From Haliclona indistincta (Eukaryota > Porifera > Demospongiae > Haplosclerida > Chalinidae), in the NCBI GenBank assembly GCA_964017065.1, contig OZ024792.1, positions 1,574,754-1,638,753 on the forward strand: a stretch of DNA of 64,000 nucleotides. Reading direction: 5' to 3'. The notes under the pieces were generated by a model. It was not told where the DNA came from. It worked only from the letters and a program-made list of their open reading frames with translations, and made no database searches. Numbering within the stretch: the stretch's first letter is position 1; each line of letters opens with the position of its first letter. Position numbers and translations under genes: made by a program. This document shows, in pieces, positions 1-15,119 of this stretch.

Positions 1-110
1 GGATCGGTCAAAATACTGAGCTGCAGAGAAAGTATCATCACTTCGCATCACAAGTTAGACTCAATTAACTCACTAATCGCTTAGGCTCATGCGTTCATTT
101 CCGGTGTGGC

Positions 111-2880
111 CATGTCTTCTTCCCTGAACTTAGCAGATCTTCTTGAAGCCAGTACTAAAGTAACGGACTGGTATAGACGTTATTCATTAATTCCGCGCGC
201 GATTGCGTCACTAGTGCAGTGACGCAAACTACATAACCAATCGGCGTGCGCGCGCGTGTGAGTGGCGGACCGGCTGCGAGTAACGAGTGGCAAGAAGTAA
301 ACCATGGCAAGACCTGCTGCGCTATTGGGTGCACCAATCGTTATTCTAAAGATTCAATTATAAAATTCTATCGTATTCTAACTAATCCTGAAAGAAGGAA
401 GCGATGGATTGCTGCTATAAGGAGACTATTGACAGACTCTTGTCCGTTTCAAAGCCGTTAATACTCATCACATACGGGTCTTCGCTCAATCCCAGTTGGT
501 CCAACTTTTGTCTGTACCTCTTTCCTCTAGTGTCATCTAGCGGTTTAACGAAAACCGACTCTGCAGCAACGTCGTTCGCCATGGAATTCTCCATTGCTTA
601 TTCGCTTTTGCCACTCAGTTATTTCTACAGTTATTAGTCACGTGCAACAATAGATGAATAACATTAAAATTAACCGCGCACTTCATTACAGATAACGTCT
701 ATACGTTGGGTGTCTTCTTAAAGATGCCTTCTGAAGAGCTCCAGGATATAGAGGGAAGGTGCTCTCGTGACGGAATAAAGCGATGCAAGATAGAGCTTTT
801 CACCTCCTGGATGAAGAGGTACCCTAACGCCTCCTGGGCTGATGTCGCTCGAGCACTAGAGAAATGCGATGAAAATGCAACCGCCGATCAAATCCGCCAT
901 TGCCATCTCCCGCCGTCTCTTCCCGCCACCGCCAATGAACCGCCAAACCAAGACCAGCACGTTACAACAGTGCTACTGCACAAGGACAAGGTTGCTAAAT
1001 TCAGGAAATTAGAATCATCTTATGCTCAGCTAACCTTGAACATCAAAACCTCTCTGGATGAAAAGCCAGTTCCATTGTTGAAACTTCAACGATTCCTGAT
1101 CGATTTGCTTGAGGAAGATAAAACACTGTTGCAGGCTAACACCATTGATGATCTGTTCCAACTGATCAGTCCTTACTACTGCTTCCTTAATACTGCTGTT
1201 CTGGGAGACATCATAGATAAGTTCATAGGAGAGCCATTAAAACATCAACTGAATGAGTATGAACGTCAGCTGGAGGAGTTCAAGGAGTCCACCAGTATGG
1301 CTCTTCTCAAGGAAATCGAACCGCAATCCTCACCCAGCGCAGGAGCACCTCAAGTTATCATCAAGCTGGCTAAATGTTGGCAGCGAGTAACTATTAAACG
1401 GTTTCAACGACTTGTCGAACATATCTTTGAAGAAAATTCCACATCTCTTACCAACATCACAGTGAAGTCAGGATGTATCTGTGTAACATGGTTTACTCGT
1501 AAGTCTTCAGTTCCATCATTAGTAGCTCAGGCCCAGGAGAAGACAGCTTTCATGCAACTAGTCGGGATCCTGAGAATGAGCATTTCAGAGATCGATATAT
1601 TGAAGCAGGAAGAGGAGGAAGACACGTCATTCCTGATTAGCTCAGCATTGGATCAAGCTACTCGTGCTGATTGTGCAGATGCTGTCATGATTCTACTCAG
1701 TATTCTTGAAGCAGACCCGAATTCGTCTGATAGTGAGGGAGTCACTCCTCTCATGATAGCGTGTCGCTATGGAAACATTAGAATCACTACCTTGCTACTC
1801 CAAGCACATGCTAATATCAACCAACAGAGCAAGATTGGAACTACAGCTCTTGTACTAGCATGTTACTCTAAGAAAGTCCAATATGAACTAGTAGAGCTAC
1901 TGGTACAGTCTGGGGCTAGTGTCAATGTGAAGGCTGAGCAACAAAGAACAGCACTGATGATAGCAGCAGAACGTGGTCACACCAGCATTGTCCAGTACTT
2001 ACTGGATGAAGGTGCTCCAGTGAATACACAAGATTTGGATGGAGTTACTTCACTCATGTTAGCAAGCGAGCTTGGTTTCTCTGAAGTTGTCCGTGTACTC
2101 ATCAACTATGGAGCTGATCTCAACATACTAGCAAAGAATCCTAACCTAACAGCTTTACTAGCCGCCTGCTATTACCAGAGAACAGTATGTTTTGATCTCC
2201 TTTTAGATGGTGGTGCTGATCCAAACCTGTGTGGTAGGCTATCACCTCTTAGTGCTGCCTGTGTTACTGATCACAATAAACCAATGGATCCTACCATCCT
2301 AGAGAAGCTCCTGTCAGCCGGAGCCAATCCCAACAAACAGACTACAGAGCATGGTCTCACTCCTCTTATGTATGCAGCAGGTTATGGTTATGAGAAAGGA
2401 GTTGAAATTCTACTCAGTGCATCAGCTGATGTCAACATACAGAACTTGTATGGTGCAGCTCTTCATTATGCAGCAGAAAGGGGACACCTGGCAGTCTGCA
2501 AAATGCTCCTAGAATCAGGTGCTCAAGTCTCACAGACTAGCGAATATGGTCGTACGCCACTCGCCCTTGCTCTATGTAATGGTCATCACAATGTGTGTGA
2601 ATTGTTGCGTTCAAGCATAGATTCTGATCCATCTCACACTACCCAAGAGACACCTTCAGTCATCGCTCAAGAAACAGTCACTACCCAACCATCACACACT
2701 GCTCAAAAGATCAATAAATCAGTTCAAGACAGTTTACAACCACAGAGCAAACCACATCGCGGCATACTCCCTTCAATAGCTAGTGTGGGTCAGTTGTTCA
2801 AAAAACTCTTTTTGCCAGACCGTGAGATCAAACTCCGTCATAGCAATCAAATACAAGAACTCAATACAACTAATAACTAA
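111..2880 (+). CDS. Death domain-ankyrin repeat protein, copy 1 (split by transposon)
   Basis: Intronless gene nearly identical over its N-terminal third to the copy at 3085. The start ATG at 111 opens the same MSSSLN.. N-terminus, but the reading frame is cut at W-Y-T of the Death domain by an inserted element at 176-699. The frame resumes at 704 (LGVFLKMPSEEL) and runs to a stop at 2878. After the Death-fold there is a roughly 200-residue unclassified region, then about ten ankyrin repeats (GVTPLMIACRYGN, GRTPLALALCNGHH and similar) and a basic tail (GILPSIASVGQLFKKLF). Death domains mediate homotypic adaptor contacts and ankyrin repeats bind proteins, so a cytoplasmic signalling adaptor is inferred. 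With the insertion in place, translation could begin only at an internal ATG such as 724, giving a truncated Death domain; no splice that removes the insert in frame was found. It may be a pseudogene. Confidence 0.8.
246..461 (+). pseudogene. THAP zinc-finger fragment of a transposase
   Basis: A 71-codon open frame contains CCAIGCTNRYSKDSIIKFYR and then a WIAAIRR stretch. This matches the start of a THAP domain (C-x(2-4)-C, conserved aromatic/Arg positions, W-x-x-x-I-R). It loses THAP character after residue about 58, and the downstream CxxH pair is absent. The frame ends where the antisense open frame begins, consistent with a deletion junction near 420. It is a remnant of a transposon DNA-binding domain and not a host gene. 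Confidence 0.7.
415..594 (-). pseudogene. Second, antisense open-frame remnant of the THAP element
   Basis: Reading the minus strand from ATG at 594 gives a 59-codon open frame rich in charged residues (RGKRYRQKLDQLGL, then DPYVMSING) that ends at 415. It points toward the THAP frame. I do not recognise the family. A second convergent ORF would fit transposons that carry two genes, such as THAP plus a nuclease, but this is inference. Confidence 0.4.
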
Positions 2881-3084
2881 CAAGTACTCACTAAAAAATT
2901 TAATACTTACTGTATGCATAACTCTTAATTATTTTTTGTAAGCTCACAAGCCACGCACCTAGCAAAATGCTTTTCATGTCACAGTCAGAAGGAGAGAAGT
3001 ACGGCACTGCCGCAGCACGTCTAACCGCAGATATCGCTCAGGCTCCTCTGTTTTAGGGTGTGGCTCATTTTCAAGGGCGTAACC

Positions 3085-5688
3085 ATGTCTTCTTCCTTAA
3101 ACTTTGTGGATCTTCTTGAAGCCAGTACTAAAGTAACGGACTGGTATACTTTTGGTGTCTACTTAAAGATGCCCTCCGAAGAGCTCCAGGATATAGAGGG
3201 AAGGTGCTCTCGTGACGGAATAAAGCGCTGCAAGATAGAGCTTTTCACCTCCTGGATGAAGAGGTACCCTAACGCCTCCTGGGCTGATGTCGCTCGAGCA
3301 CTAGAGAAATGTGATGAAAATGCAACCGCCGATCAAATCCGCCGATTTCATCTCCCGCCATCTCTTCACGCCACCGCCAACGAGCCGACGCCAGATCAAG
3401 AAATTATCTTGCAGCAAAAAACGCAAGTGTTAGTGCCTAAGGACAAGGTCGCTAAATTCAGGAAGCTAGAATCATCTTATGCTCAGCTAACATTCAATCT
3501 CAAGACCTCTCTGGAGGAGAAGCAGGTCCTGCCCATGAAGCTTGGACGATTCCTGATCGATCTGCTGGAGGAAGATCCACAAGATCACGACAAGCTATTG
3601 CAAGCTACCACTATTGACAAGCTGTTCCAACTGATCAGTCCTTACTACTGCTTCCTTAATACTGCTGTTCTGGGAGACATCATAGATAAGTTCATAGGAG
3701 AGCCATTGAAACAGCAACTGAATGAGTACGAGCGTCAGCTGGAGAAGTTCAAGGAGTCCACCAGTATGGATCTTCTCAAGGAAATCGAACCGCAATCCTC
3801 ACCCAGCGCAGGAGCACCTCAAGTTATCATCAAGCTGGCTAAATGTTGGCAGCGAGTAACCATTAAACGGTTTCAGAGACTTGTGGAACAGATCTTCAAG
3901 GAAAACGCTACTGACCTTGCTAACATCCGTGTCGAGTCAGGATGTATCAGTGTAACATGGTTTACTCATAAGTCTTCAGTTCCATCATTAGTAGCTCAGG
4001 CCCAAGAGAAGACAGCTTTTATGAAACTAGTCGGGATCCTGAGAATGAGCATTTCAGAGATCGATATATTGAAGCAGGAAGAGGAGGAAGACACGTCATT
4101 CCTGATTAGCTCAGCATTGGATCAAGCTACTCGTGCTGATTGTGCAGATGCTGTCATGATTCTACTCAGTATTCTTGAAGCAGACCCAAATTCCTCTGAT
4201 ATTGAGGGAATCACTCCTCTCATGATAGCATGCATCTATGGGAGTATCAGAATCGCTACTCTGCTACTCCAAGCACATGCTAACATCAACCAACAGAGCA
4301 AGACCGGGGCTACTCCTTTGATGTACATATGTTACTCAGAGACACCTCAAGATGAACTAGTCAAGCTGCTGGTACGGTCAGGAGCAGATATTAACATAAA
4401 AAGCAGAGGGTTACAAAAAACAGCACTGATGGTAGCAGCATATCGAGGTCACACCAGCATTGTCCAGTACTTACTGGATGAAGGTGCTCCAGTGAATATA
4501 CAAGATGTGGATGGCGTTACTTCACTTATGTTTGCAAGCCAATTTAATCACTCTGAAGTTGTCCGTGTACTCATCAACTATGGAGCTGACGTCAATATAC
4601 TAGCAGAGGGTGTTGATGCAACAGCATTAATATATGCTTGTGGTCAGCAATCATCAATATGTATTGATCTCCTTCTAGCTGGTGGTGCTGATCCAAATCT
4701 GTGTGGTAATAAACTTTCACCTCTTAGTGCAGCTTGCATTATGAAAGATGATGAATTAATGGATCCTACTATCCTAGAAAAGCTCTTTTCAGCGGGAGCC
4801 AATCCCAACGCACAGACAAAAGATGGTGGCGGCACTGCTCTTATTGAGGCAGCCTGGTCTGGCTATGAGAAAGGAATAGAGGCTCTACTAAACGCAGGAG
4901 CTGATGTCAACATACAGAGTTTGCTTGGTACAGCTCTTCATTTTGCAGCTCAGTGGGGAAACTTGTCAATCTGCAAAATGCTCCTGGCATCAGGTGCTCA
5001 AACTTCTCTTACTGTTTTCGATCGTACACCACTTGACCTAGCCATGAGCAAAGGTTATCATGAAGTGTGTGATTTCTTGCGTTCAGTGGATTCAGACCCC
5101 TTTCACACCACTCAAAAAATACGATCATACAATGATGCTCAAGAGATAGTCAGTACCCCGCGACCTGCTCAAGAGATAGTCAGTACCCCGCAACCTGCTC
5201 AAGAGGTAGTCAGTACCCCGCGACCTGCTCAAGAGATAGTCAGTACCCCGCAACCTGCTCAAGAGATAGTCAGTATCCCGCGACCTGCTCAAGAGATAGT
5301 CAGTATCCCGCGACCTGCTCAAGAGATAGTCAGTACCCCGCAACCTGCTCAAGAGATAGTCAGTATCCCGCGACCTGCTCAAGAGATAGTCAGTACCCCG
5401 CAACCTGCTCAAGAGATAGTCAGTATCCTGCAAACTGCTCAAGAGATAGTCAGTACCCCGCGACCTGCTCAAGAGATAGTCAGTATCCTGCAAACTGCTC
5501 AAGAGATAGTCAGTACCCCGCGACCTGCTCAAGAGATAGTCAGTATCCTGCAAACTGCTCAAGAGATAGTCAGTATCCCGCGACCTGCTCAAGAGATAGT
5601 CAGTATCCTGCAAACTGCTCAAGAGATAGTCAGTATCCCGCGACCTGCTCAAGAGATAGGCGGCGTTTACACTACGCCGATTGGCTGA
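3085..5688 (+). CDS. Death domain-ankyrin repeat protein, copy 2 (3' part displaced)
   Basis: Single-exon frame of about 867 residues from ATG 3085, chosen because copy 1 has the same start context; an in-frame upstream codon at 3058 is less likely. Residues about 1-88 form a Death-type domain (WYTFGVYLKMPSEEL, CKIELFTSWMKRYP, ASWADVARALE). Residues about 330-690 are ankyrin repeats. The C-terminus runs into a 10-residue repeat, AQEIVSxPxP, present 17 or more times. The reading frame then enters a transposon at 5659 and stops after eight foreign codons. The original 3' end lies at 11336-12358 beyond the 5.67-kb insert. Function is inferred as an intracellular Death-fold adaptor. If expressed, the protein lacks the conserved basic tail seen in copy 1. 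Confidence 0.85.
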   Translation: MSSSLNFVDLLEASTKVTDWYTFGVYLKMPSEELQDIEGRCSRDGIKRCKIELFTSWMKRYPNASWADVARALEKCDENATADQIRRFHLPPSLHATANEPTPDQEIILQQKTQVLVPKDKVAKFRKLESSYAQLTFNLKTSLEEKQVLPMKLGRFLIDLLEEDPQDHDKLLQATTIDKLFQLISPYYCFLNTAVLGDIIDKFIGEPLKQQLNEYERQLEKFKESTSMDLLKEIEPQSSPSAGAPQVIIKLAKCWQRVTIKRFQRLVEQIFKENATDLANIRVESGCISVTWFTHKSSVPSLVAQAQEKTAFMKLVGILRMSISEIDILKQEEEEDTSFLISSALDQATRADCADAVMILLSILEADPNSSDIEGITPLMIACIYGSIRIATLLLQAHANINQQSKTGATPLMYICYSETPQDELVKLLVRSGADINIKSRGLQKTALMVAAYRGHTSIVQYLLDEGAPVNIQDVDGVTSLMFASQFNHSEVVRVLINYGADVNILAEGVDATALIYACGQQSSICIDLLLAGGADPNLCGNKLSPLSAACIMKDDELMDPTILEKLFSAGANPNAQTKDGGGTALIEAAWSGYEKGIEALLNAGADVNIQSLLGTALHFAAQWGNLSICKMLLASGAQTSLTVFDRTPLDLAMSKGYHEVCDFLRSVDSDPFHTTQKIRSYNDAQEIVSTPRPAQEIVSTPQPAQEVVSTPRPAQEIVSTPQPAQEIVSIPRPAQEIVSIPRPAQEIVSTPQPAQEIVSIPRPAQEIVSTPQPAQEIVSILQTAQEIVSTPRPAQEIVSILQTAQEIVSTPRPAQEIVSILQTAQEIVSIPRPAQEIVSILQTAQEIVSIPRPAQEIGGVYTTPIG
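5140..5658 (+). repeat. Coding 30-bp tandem array, left part
   Basis: About 17 head-to-tail 30-bp units encode AQEIVSTPRP / AQEIVSIPQP variants in copy 2 of the Death-ankyrin gene. Units differ mainly at two codons (ACC/ATC and CGA/CAA), and some have CTGCAAACT. Copy 1 has only one loose equivalent (AQETVTTQPSHTAQ), so the array expanded after the gene duplication. The antisense strand is also open (DTDYLLSRLR). Confidence 0.95.
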
Positions 5689-5772
5689 AAAACGTTTCAA
5701 ATAGTACTGATACGCTTTCTGTTTACACGGGAAAATCGCCACGCGGTTAAATCAAAACGATTGCATTTCACC

Positions 5773-6390
<618 letters not shown>

Positions 6391-6401
6391 GATTTTCTCA
6401 G

Positions 6402-6800
6402 ACCCACTAAAGAGACTAAATTCAGGGACTACGCCTGGCACAGCTATACTTGCCCAAACTGCAAAGGAGTTCTTCCTCGTCCATCAAACAAAGATGACTT
6501 GAGTTCAACGTGCATCGAATGTGGAGAGACTTCGAACGAAACTTCATGACATGTCTTTGGTTTGCGTGTTTGATCCGTTACTAGTGTAGAACGAACTAAT
6601 GCTTGTTTTGCAGAAAGAGAGAAAAGCAGATTTGCTGTTCATTGATACAAGACGCAAGTGTTTGTTCAACAAACCTTCGTTTTCACTTTCTTGTTCTGTT
6701 TGCAGTTGGTGGAGATGAGTTGTCTGAACTTGCTAGAAGCAGAGAGACTGTACAGCGAAGGACTACACGAATATAACAAGAAACTGGCGTCCATATGAGA
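6402..6800 (+). pseudogene. Captured gene fragment with zinc-ribbon-like exon
   Basis: After a pyrimidine tract and CAG, an open exon (6402-6549) encodes a Cys4 module: YTCPNCKGVLPRP, then STCIECGE, stop. A second acceptor (TTCTGTTTGCAG) at about 6705 precedes LVEMSCLNLLEAERLYSEGL, which reads into an in-frame TGA. The Cx2C...Cx2C spacing and the helical second exon recall the region after the SET domain in SMYD-like proteins, but this similarity is weak. With stops in both pieces and its place inside a transposon, it looks like a transduplicated host fragment. Confidence 0.4.
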
Positions 6801-7744
6801 TGCAATTGGACAGTACCAACAGTGAGTGAAAATTGATTTGCGAGCTTGCATCTATTTGCTGTTTTCTCATAGATTATAAGGTTGTGAAGTATTGTTTGAT
6901 GAGCTATGACACTGTCATCCATATTCACGGCCATATTCACGGCTTGTGAGTTATTTAAAATTGCTCAGCTGTACGTGCGTAAAATACTTTTATTAAATTA
7001 TACTGTCCTATTACTGCAGGCACTGTAGGAAATGCTATACAGACTGACTCTTATTTCTCCGCTACTCTTATTACTGGAGCTTCACTTTGTGTCTAACCAC
7101 GCCCAGGCTATCAAATTGCAGTTCATCATCCCCCTAGCTAAAGAGCATATCTATAACGCTGAAACAGCAGCCACCCCATTACATACATTATTAAGTCTCA
7201 CAGTATAACCACTCTCTTGTGTATAAACCGAACAATTTATATTCAAACCACTAATATATTTCTAACAAGTTTTTTTTGTATTGTTGGAAAGATGAAATGA
7301 TGTTTAAAAAATAATATTATTATGCTTCTGTTTCGAACAAAGCATTTTCATTGCTATGTCATTCCAGTAATCTCACCACTGGCATGTTTCTGGAGAAAAA
7401 TGATAAAGAGTGATCAGTTTGAACTCACTTTGTCAAGCTCTATTTTTGTCTGTGCTTCTGATGTCTCATAAAGAGGGTTCGTACCATTGACGTGTCCCTC
7501 TCAATAGGTATGCACAGTGTGTGCAGTGTTTTGTTTGCACTACAGCCACAAACATATAACTGGTGCAACGTCCACTTCATCGTTGAATATCAATATCTAT
7601 ACCACTTCACGAATAGCTAGCTGTTCCTGTGACAACTTATGTACCTAATAAAAGAAAATGAAGCATTACTATGCTTGTGATGCATACACACATTTTCTAG
7701 TTGTCCTTTATCATCTTCTATGTGGATAGTGAATTAGTTGTGAT
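6801..7744. other. Transposon interior, no gene recognised
   Basis: AT-rich sequence with stops in all frames. No domain, RNA gene or terminal repeat was seen here. Confidence 0.5.
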
Positions 7745-8508
7745 GGTGGATCCATCTCCAGCATCTATTGGTCTTGCTAGTCTACTAGTCTCTAATCTAC
7801 TGGTCTTGCTAATCTACTGGTCTCTAGTCTACTAGTCTCTAATCTACTGGTCTTGCTAGTCTACTAGTCACTAATGTACTGGTCTTGCTAGTCTACTAGT
7901 CTCTAGTCTACTGGTCTTGCTAGTCTACTAGTCTACTGGTCTTGCTAGTCTACTAGTCACTAGTCTACCGGTCTTGCTAGTCTACTGGTCTTGCTTGTCT
8001 ACTAGTCACTAATGTACTGGTCTTGCTAGTCTACTAGTCACTAGTCTACTGGTCTTGCTAGTCTACTAGTCACTAGTCTACTGGTCTTGCTAGTCTATAC
8101 TAGTCTACTGGTCTTGCTTGTCTACTAGTCACTAATGTACTGGTCTTGCTAGTCTACTAGTCACTAGTCTACTGGTCTTGCTAGTCTACTAGTCTCTAGT
8201 CTACTGGTCTTGCTAGTCTACTAGTCACTAGTCTACTGGTCTTGCTAGTCTACTAGTCTACTGGTCTTGCTTGTCTACTAGTCACTAATGTACTGGTCTT
8301 GCTAGTCTACTAGTCACTAGTCTACTGGTCTTGCTAGTCTACTAGTCTTGCTAGTCTACTAGTCATTAATCTACTGGTCTTGCTAGTCTACTAGTCTCTA
8401 ATCTACTGGTCTTGCTAGTCTACTAGTCATTAATCTACTGGTCTTGCTAGTCTACTAGTCTATAATCTACTGGTCTTGCTAGTCTACTGGTCTTGCTACA
8501 TGTAGTCT
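7745..8508. repeat. Minisatellite built from CTAGTCTACTGGTCTTG units
   Basis: Irregular tandem array of about 37-50-bp higher-order units composed of CTAGTCTACTAGTC and TCTACTGGTCTTGCTAGT blocks. It covers about 0.76 kb in the middle of the composite transposon. Confidence 0.95.
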
Positions 8509-8725
8509 GTCTACTCTAGGTGATCAAACCCTCTTTAATAGCATGTACATGTATTTGATCTTGCAACTAGAATACTGTACAGATCAGTTTTGTGAATTTA
8601 GTGCTACTGGTCTACTCTAGTCGATCAATCCTTCTTCAGTAGTATGTAATTGACTGCATCTTGCAACTAGAATCACTGTTTGTGTCAATTTGATTCAACC
8701 AGTCTACTCTAGTTGATCAAACCAC
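8509..8725. repeat. Degenerate ~100-bp tandem repeat
   Basis: Two full diverged copies and a partial third begin TCTACTCTAG(G/T)(T/C)GATCAA and share ATCTTGCAACTAGAAT. The array directly follows the minisatellite, from which its leading TCTACT block may derive. Confidence 0.75.
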
Positions 8726-10876
<2,151 letters not shown>

Positions 10877-11335
10877 CCTGTGCATTTACTTGTGTAGGCG
10901 TGGTTATCTGGACACGTGATCACAATGGCGAGTAGTAAGCTTGGACGCTCTCGTGGTGGAGAAACACCAAGAAAACCAAGTAAAGGACGCTAGAGGACCA
11001 TCAGGACGCTAGAGAGGAACAACAGTACAGTAGCATTATAGGGATCCATTTTGCTGCAAGCGTTGTCACATGACAAGTCACGCGACGACCCCCGTATCCA
11101 GTATTCTGGAAACGATTTTGCTGTTTACACGAGGAAAATCGAGGAAAACGCTCGATCTGAAACGCCACCGTTTTCAGTTCACCTTTTTTGCAGCCGACAA
11201 CATGTTTGCGGATACATGTTTGCGTTTTTCACTGGATTAGTGTAAACAGACAGCCTAAACGGAAACTAGTAGTCGGATAAGCAGCAATATCTGAAACGTT
11301 TTTCAGCCAATCGGCGTAGTGTAAACGCCGCCATA

Positions 11336-12180
11336 GTCAGTACCCCGCAACCTGCTCAAGAGATAGTCAGTATCCCGCAACCTGCTCAAGAGATAGTCAG
11401 TATCCCACAACCTGCTCAAGAAATAGTCAGTACCCCGCGACCTGCTCAAGAGATAGTCAGTATCCCGCAACCTGCTCAAGAGATAGTCAGTACCCCGCGA
11501 CCTGCTCAAGAGATAGTCAGTACCCCGCAACCTGCTCAAGAGATAGTCAGTATCCCGCAACCTGCTCAAGAGATAGTCAGTATCCCGCAACCTGCTCAAG
11601 AGATAGTCAGTATCCCGCAACCTGCTCAAGAGATAGTCAGTACCCCGCGACCTGCTCAAGAGATAGTCAGTATCCCGCAACCTGCTCAAGAGATAGTCAG
11701 TATCCCGCAACCTGCTCAAGAGATAGTCAATAATACCCAACCTGCTCAAGAGATAGTCAGTATCCCGCAACCTGCTCAAGAGATAGTCAGTATCCCGCAA
11801 CCTGCTCAAGAGATAGTCAATAATACCCAACCTGCTCAAGAGATAGTCAGTATCCCGCAACCTGCTCAAGAGATAGTCAGTACCCCACAACCTGCTCAAG
11901 AGATAGTCAGTACCCCGCAACCTGCTCAAGAGATAGTCAGTATCCCGCAACCTGCTCAAGAGATAGTCAGTATCCCGCGACCTGCTCAAGAGATAGTCAG
12001 TATCCCGCGACCTGCTCAAGAGATAGTCAGTACCCCGCAACCTGCTCAAGAGATAGTCAGTATCCCGCGACCTGCTCAAGAGATAGTCAATACCCCGCAA
12101 CCTGCTCAAGTGATAGTCAGTATCCCGCAACCTGCTCAAGAGATAGTCAATAATACCCAACCTGCTCAAGAAGCAGTCAA
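11336..12180 (+). repeat. Coding 30-bp tandem array, right part
   Basis: About 28 further units of the AQEIVSxPQP repeat. The plus frame stays open throughout. Variant units encode AQEIVNNTQP and recur three times at irregular spacing, suggesting multi-unit duplication. Confidence 0.95.
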
Positions 12181-12358
12181 TACCCAACCATCACACACTA
12201 CTCAAGAGATCAATAAATCAGTTCAAGAGCCACAGAGCAAACCACATCGCGGCATACTCCCTTCAATAGCTAGTGTGGGTCAGTTGTTCAAAAAACTCTT
12301 TTTTCCAGTCGACCGTGTGAGATCAAACTCCGTTATAGCAATCAAATACAAGAACTGA
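11336..12358 (+). pseudogene. Displaced 3' end of Death-ankyrin copy 2
   Basis: The open frame continues the repeat, then reads EINKSVQEPQSKPHRGILP and SIASVGQLFKKLF, matching the tail of copy 1. After that, a net 5-base gain relative to copy 1 (TCGACCGTGTGAG against ACCGTGAG) shifts the frame, so the last residues differ and the stop is at 12356. It lacks a start and is separated from its 5' part by 5.67 kb of transposon. No splice that would rejoin the two parts was found. Confidence 0.8.
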
Positions 12359-12644
12359 ATACAACTAATAACTAACAAGTACTCACTAAAAAATGTAATA
12401 CTTACTGTATGCTAATTATTTTTGTAAGCTAAATTCACAATAATTAATAATATCTTACGGAGAATGCTGAACCCAGCAAAATGCTTTTCAATCGCAAGAA
12501 TTAAATACTAACAATAACTAACCTCATTAATTAGCCGCATGCATAATCAATCTTATAATAAAAACAAATTTTTAGTTTGAGCCGCAAAAATTAACAAGTT
12601 TTACTCAGCTGCTCTCACTTAACATCGTTGTCGCATTGCTCACG
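12359..12644. other. Intergenic, AT-rich
   Basis: Begins with the same 3'-flank as copy 1 (AACAAGTACTCACTAAAAAAT), so the gene duplication extended past the stop codon. The rest should include the GMPPA promoter, but no specific element was recognised. Confidence 0.6.
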
Positions 12645-14787
<2,143 letters not shown>

Positions 14788-15011
14788 GCTCTGCCGACTC
14801 ATTTTTAGCCACACGCTATTATATCCTATTGTGCAACAAAAAATGTTAATGATTATCTTGATGTGTGATAATCAGTAAGAAAACAAATGGTTATTTTCTC
14901 GTTAGTTACTAAAGCTGTAGATTAGTTTAGCTCACACCTCCAGCTGCTCTCTTATTATCAGCACACACTGTGTGCAGTGAAGTTGCTTCTAGAAGCTAGT
15001 TAGTATAGACT

Positions 15012-15104
15012 ATGCTGTCCTGTTCTGTTGAAGAGGAACTGCAAGCAGCCTGGGTGGATGAGCTAAAGATTCTTGTTGAAGGCTTCAACTGCAAGCTGAT
15101 GTGA
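15012..15104 (+). CDS. Possible upstream ORF of the coiled-coil gene
   Basis: An ATG-initiated 30-codon frame (MLSCSVEEELQAAWVDELK..) ends in TGA at 15102 and is in the same phase as the main ATG at 15120. It could be a regulatory uORF. Alternatively, the main protein may originally have started here and acquired a stop. No intron of realistic size removes the TGA. Confidence 0.3.
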   Translation: MLSCSVEEELQAAWVDELKILVEGFNCKLM

Positions 15105-15119
15105 TTTGCTGCTGCAGTA

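Larger units (their letters stand above)
176..699. mobile_element. THAP-derived short DNA transposon (deletion derivative)
   Basis: A 524-bp insertion relative to the paralogous gene at 3085. It is flanked on both sides by TATA (172-175 and 700-703), so the target duplication is TA or TATA. Ends are inverted: GACGTTAT at the left and ATAACGTC at the right, followed by imperfect similarity over about 30 bp. Inside are the 5' parts of two convergent coding regions, one encoding a THAP zinc finger, that meet near 420. This is what an internal deletion of a two-gene transposon would leave. The superfamily is not certain; THAP domains occur in P-like, ISL2EU-like and other transposases. Confidence 0.8.

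Noticed and set aside
172..703. THAP insertion acting as an intron of copy 1
   Set aside because: The GTATAG...TTACAG choice creates an immediate stop, and no other GT-AG pair restores the frame.
5125..5742. 205-codon antisense frame with DTDYLLSRSR repeats
   Set aside because: Shadow of the sense coding array, which is supported by homology to copy 1.
7745..8508. Possible CRISPR-like array
   Set aside because: Repeats are contiguous, without unique spacers, in a eukaryotic transposon; it is a minisatellite.
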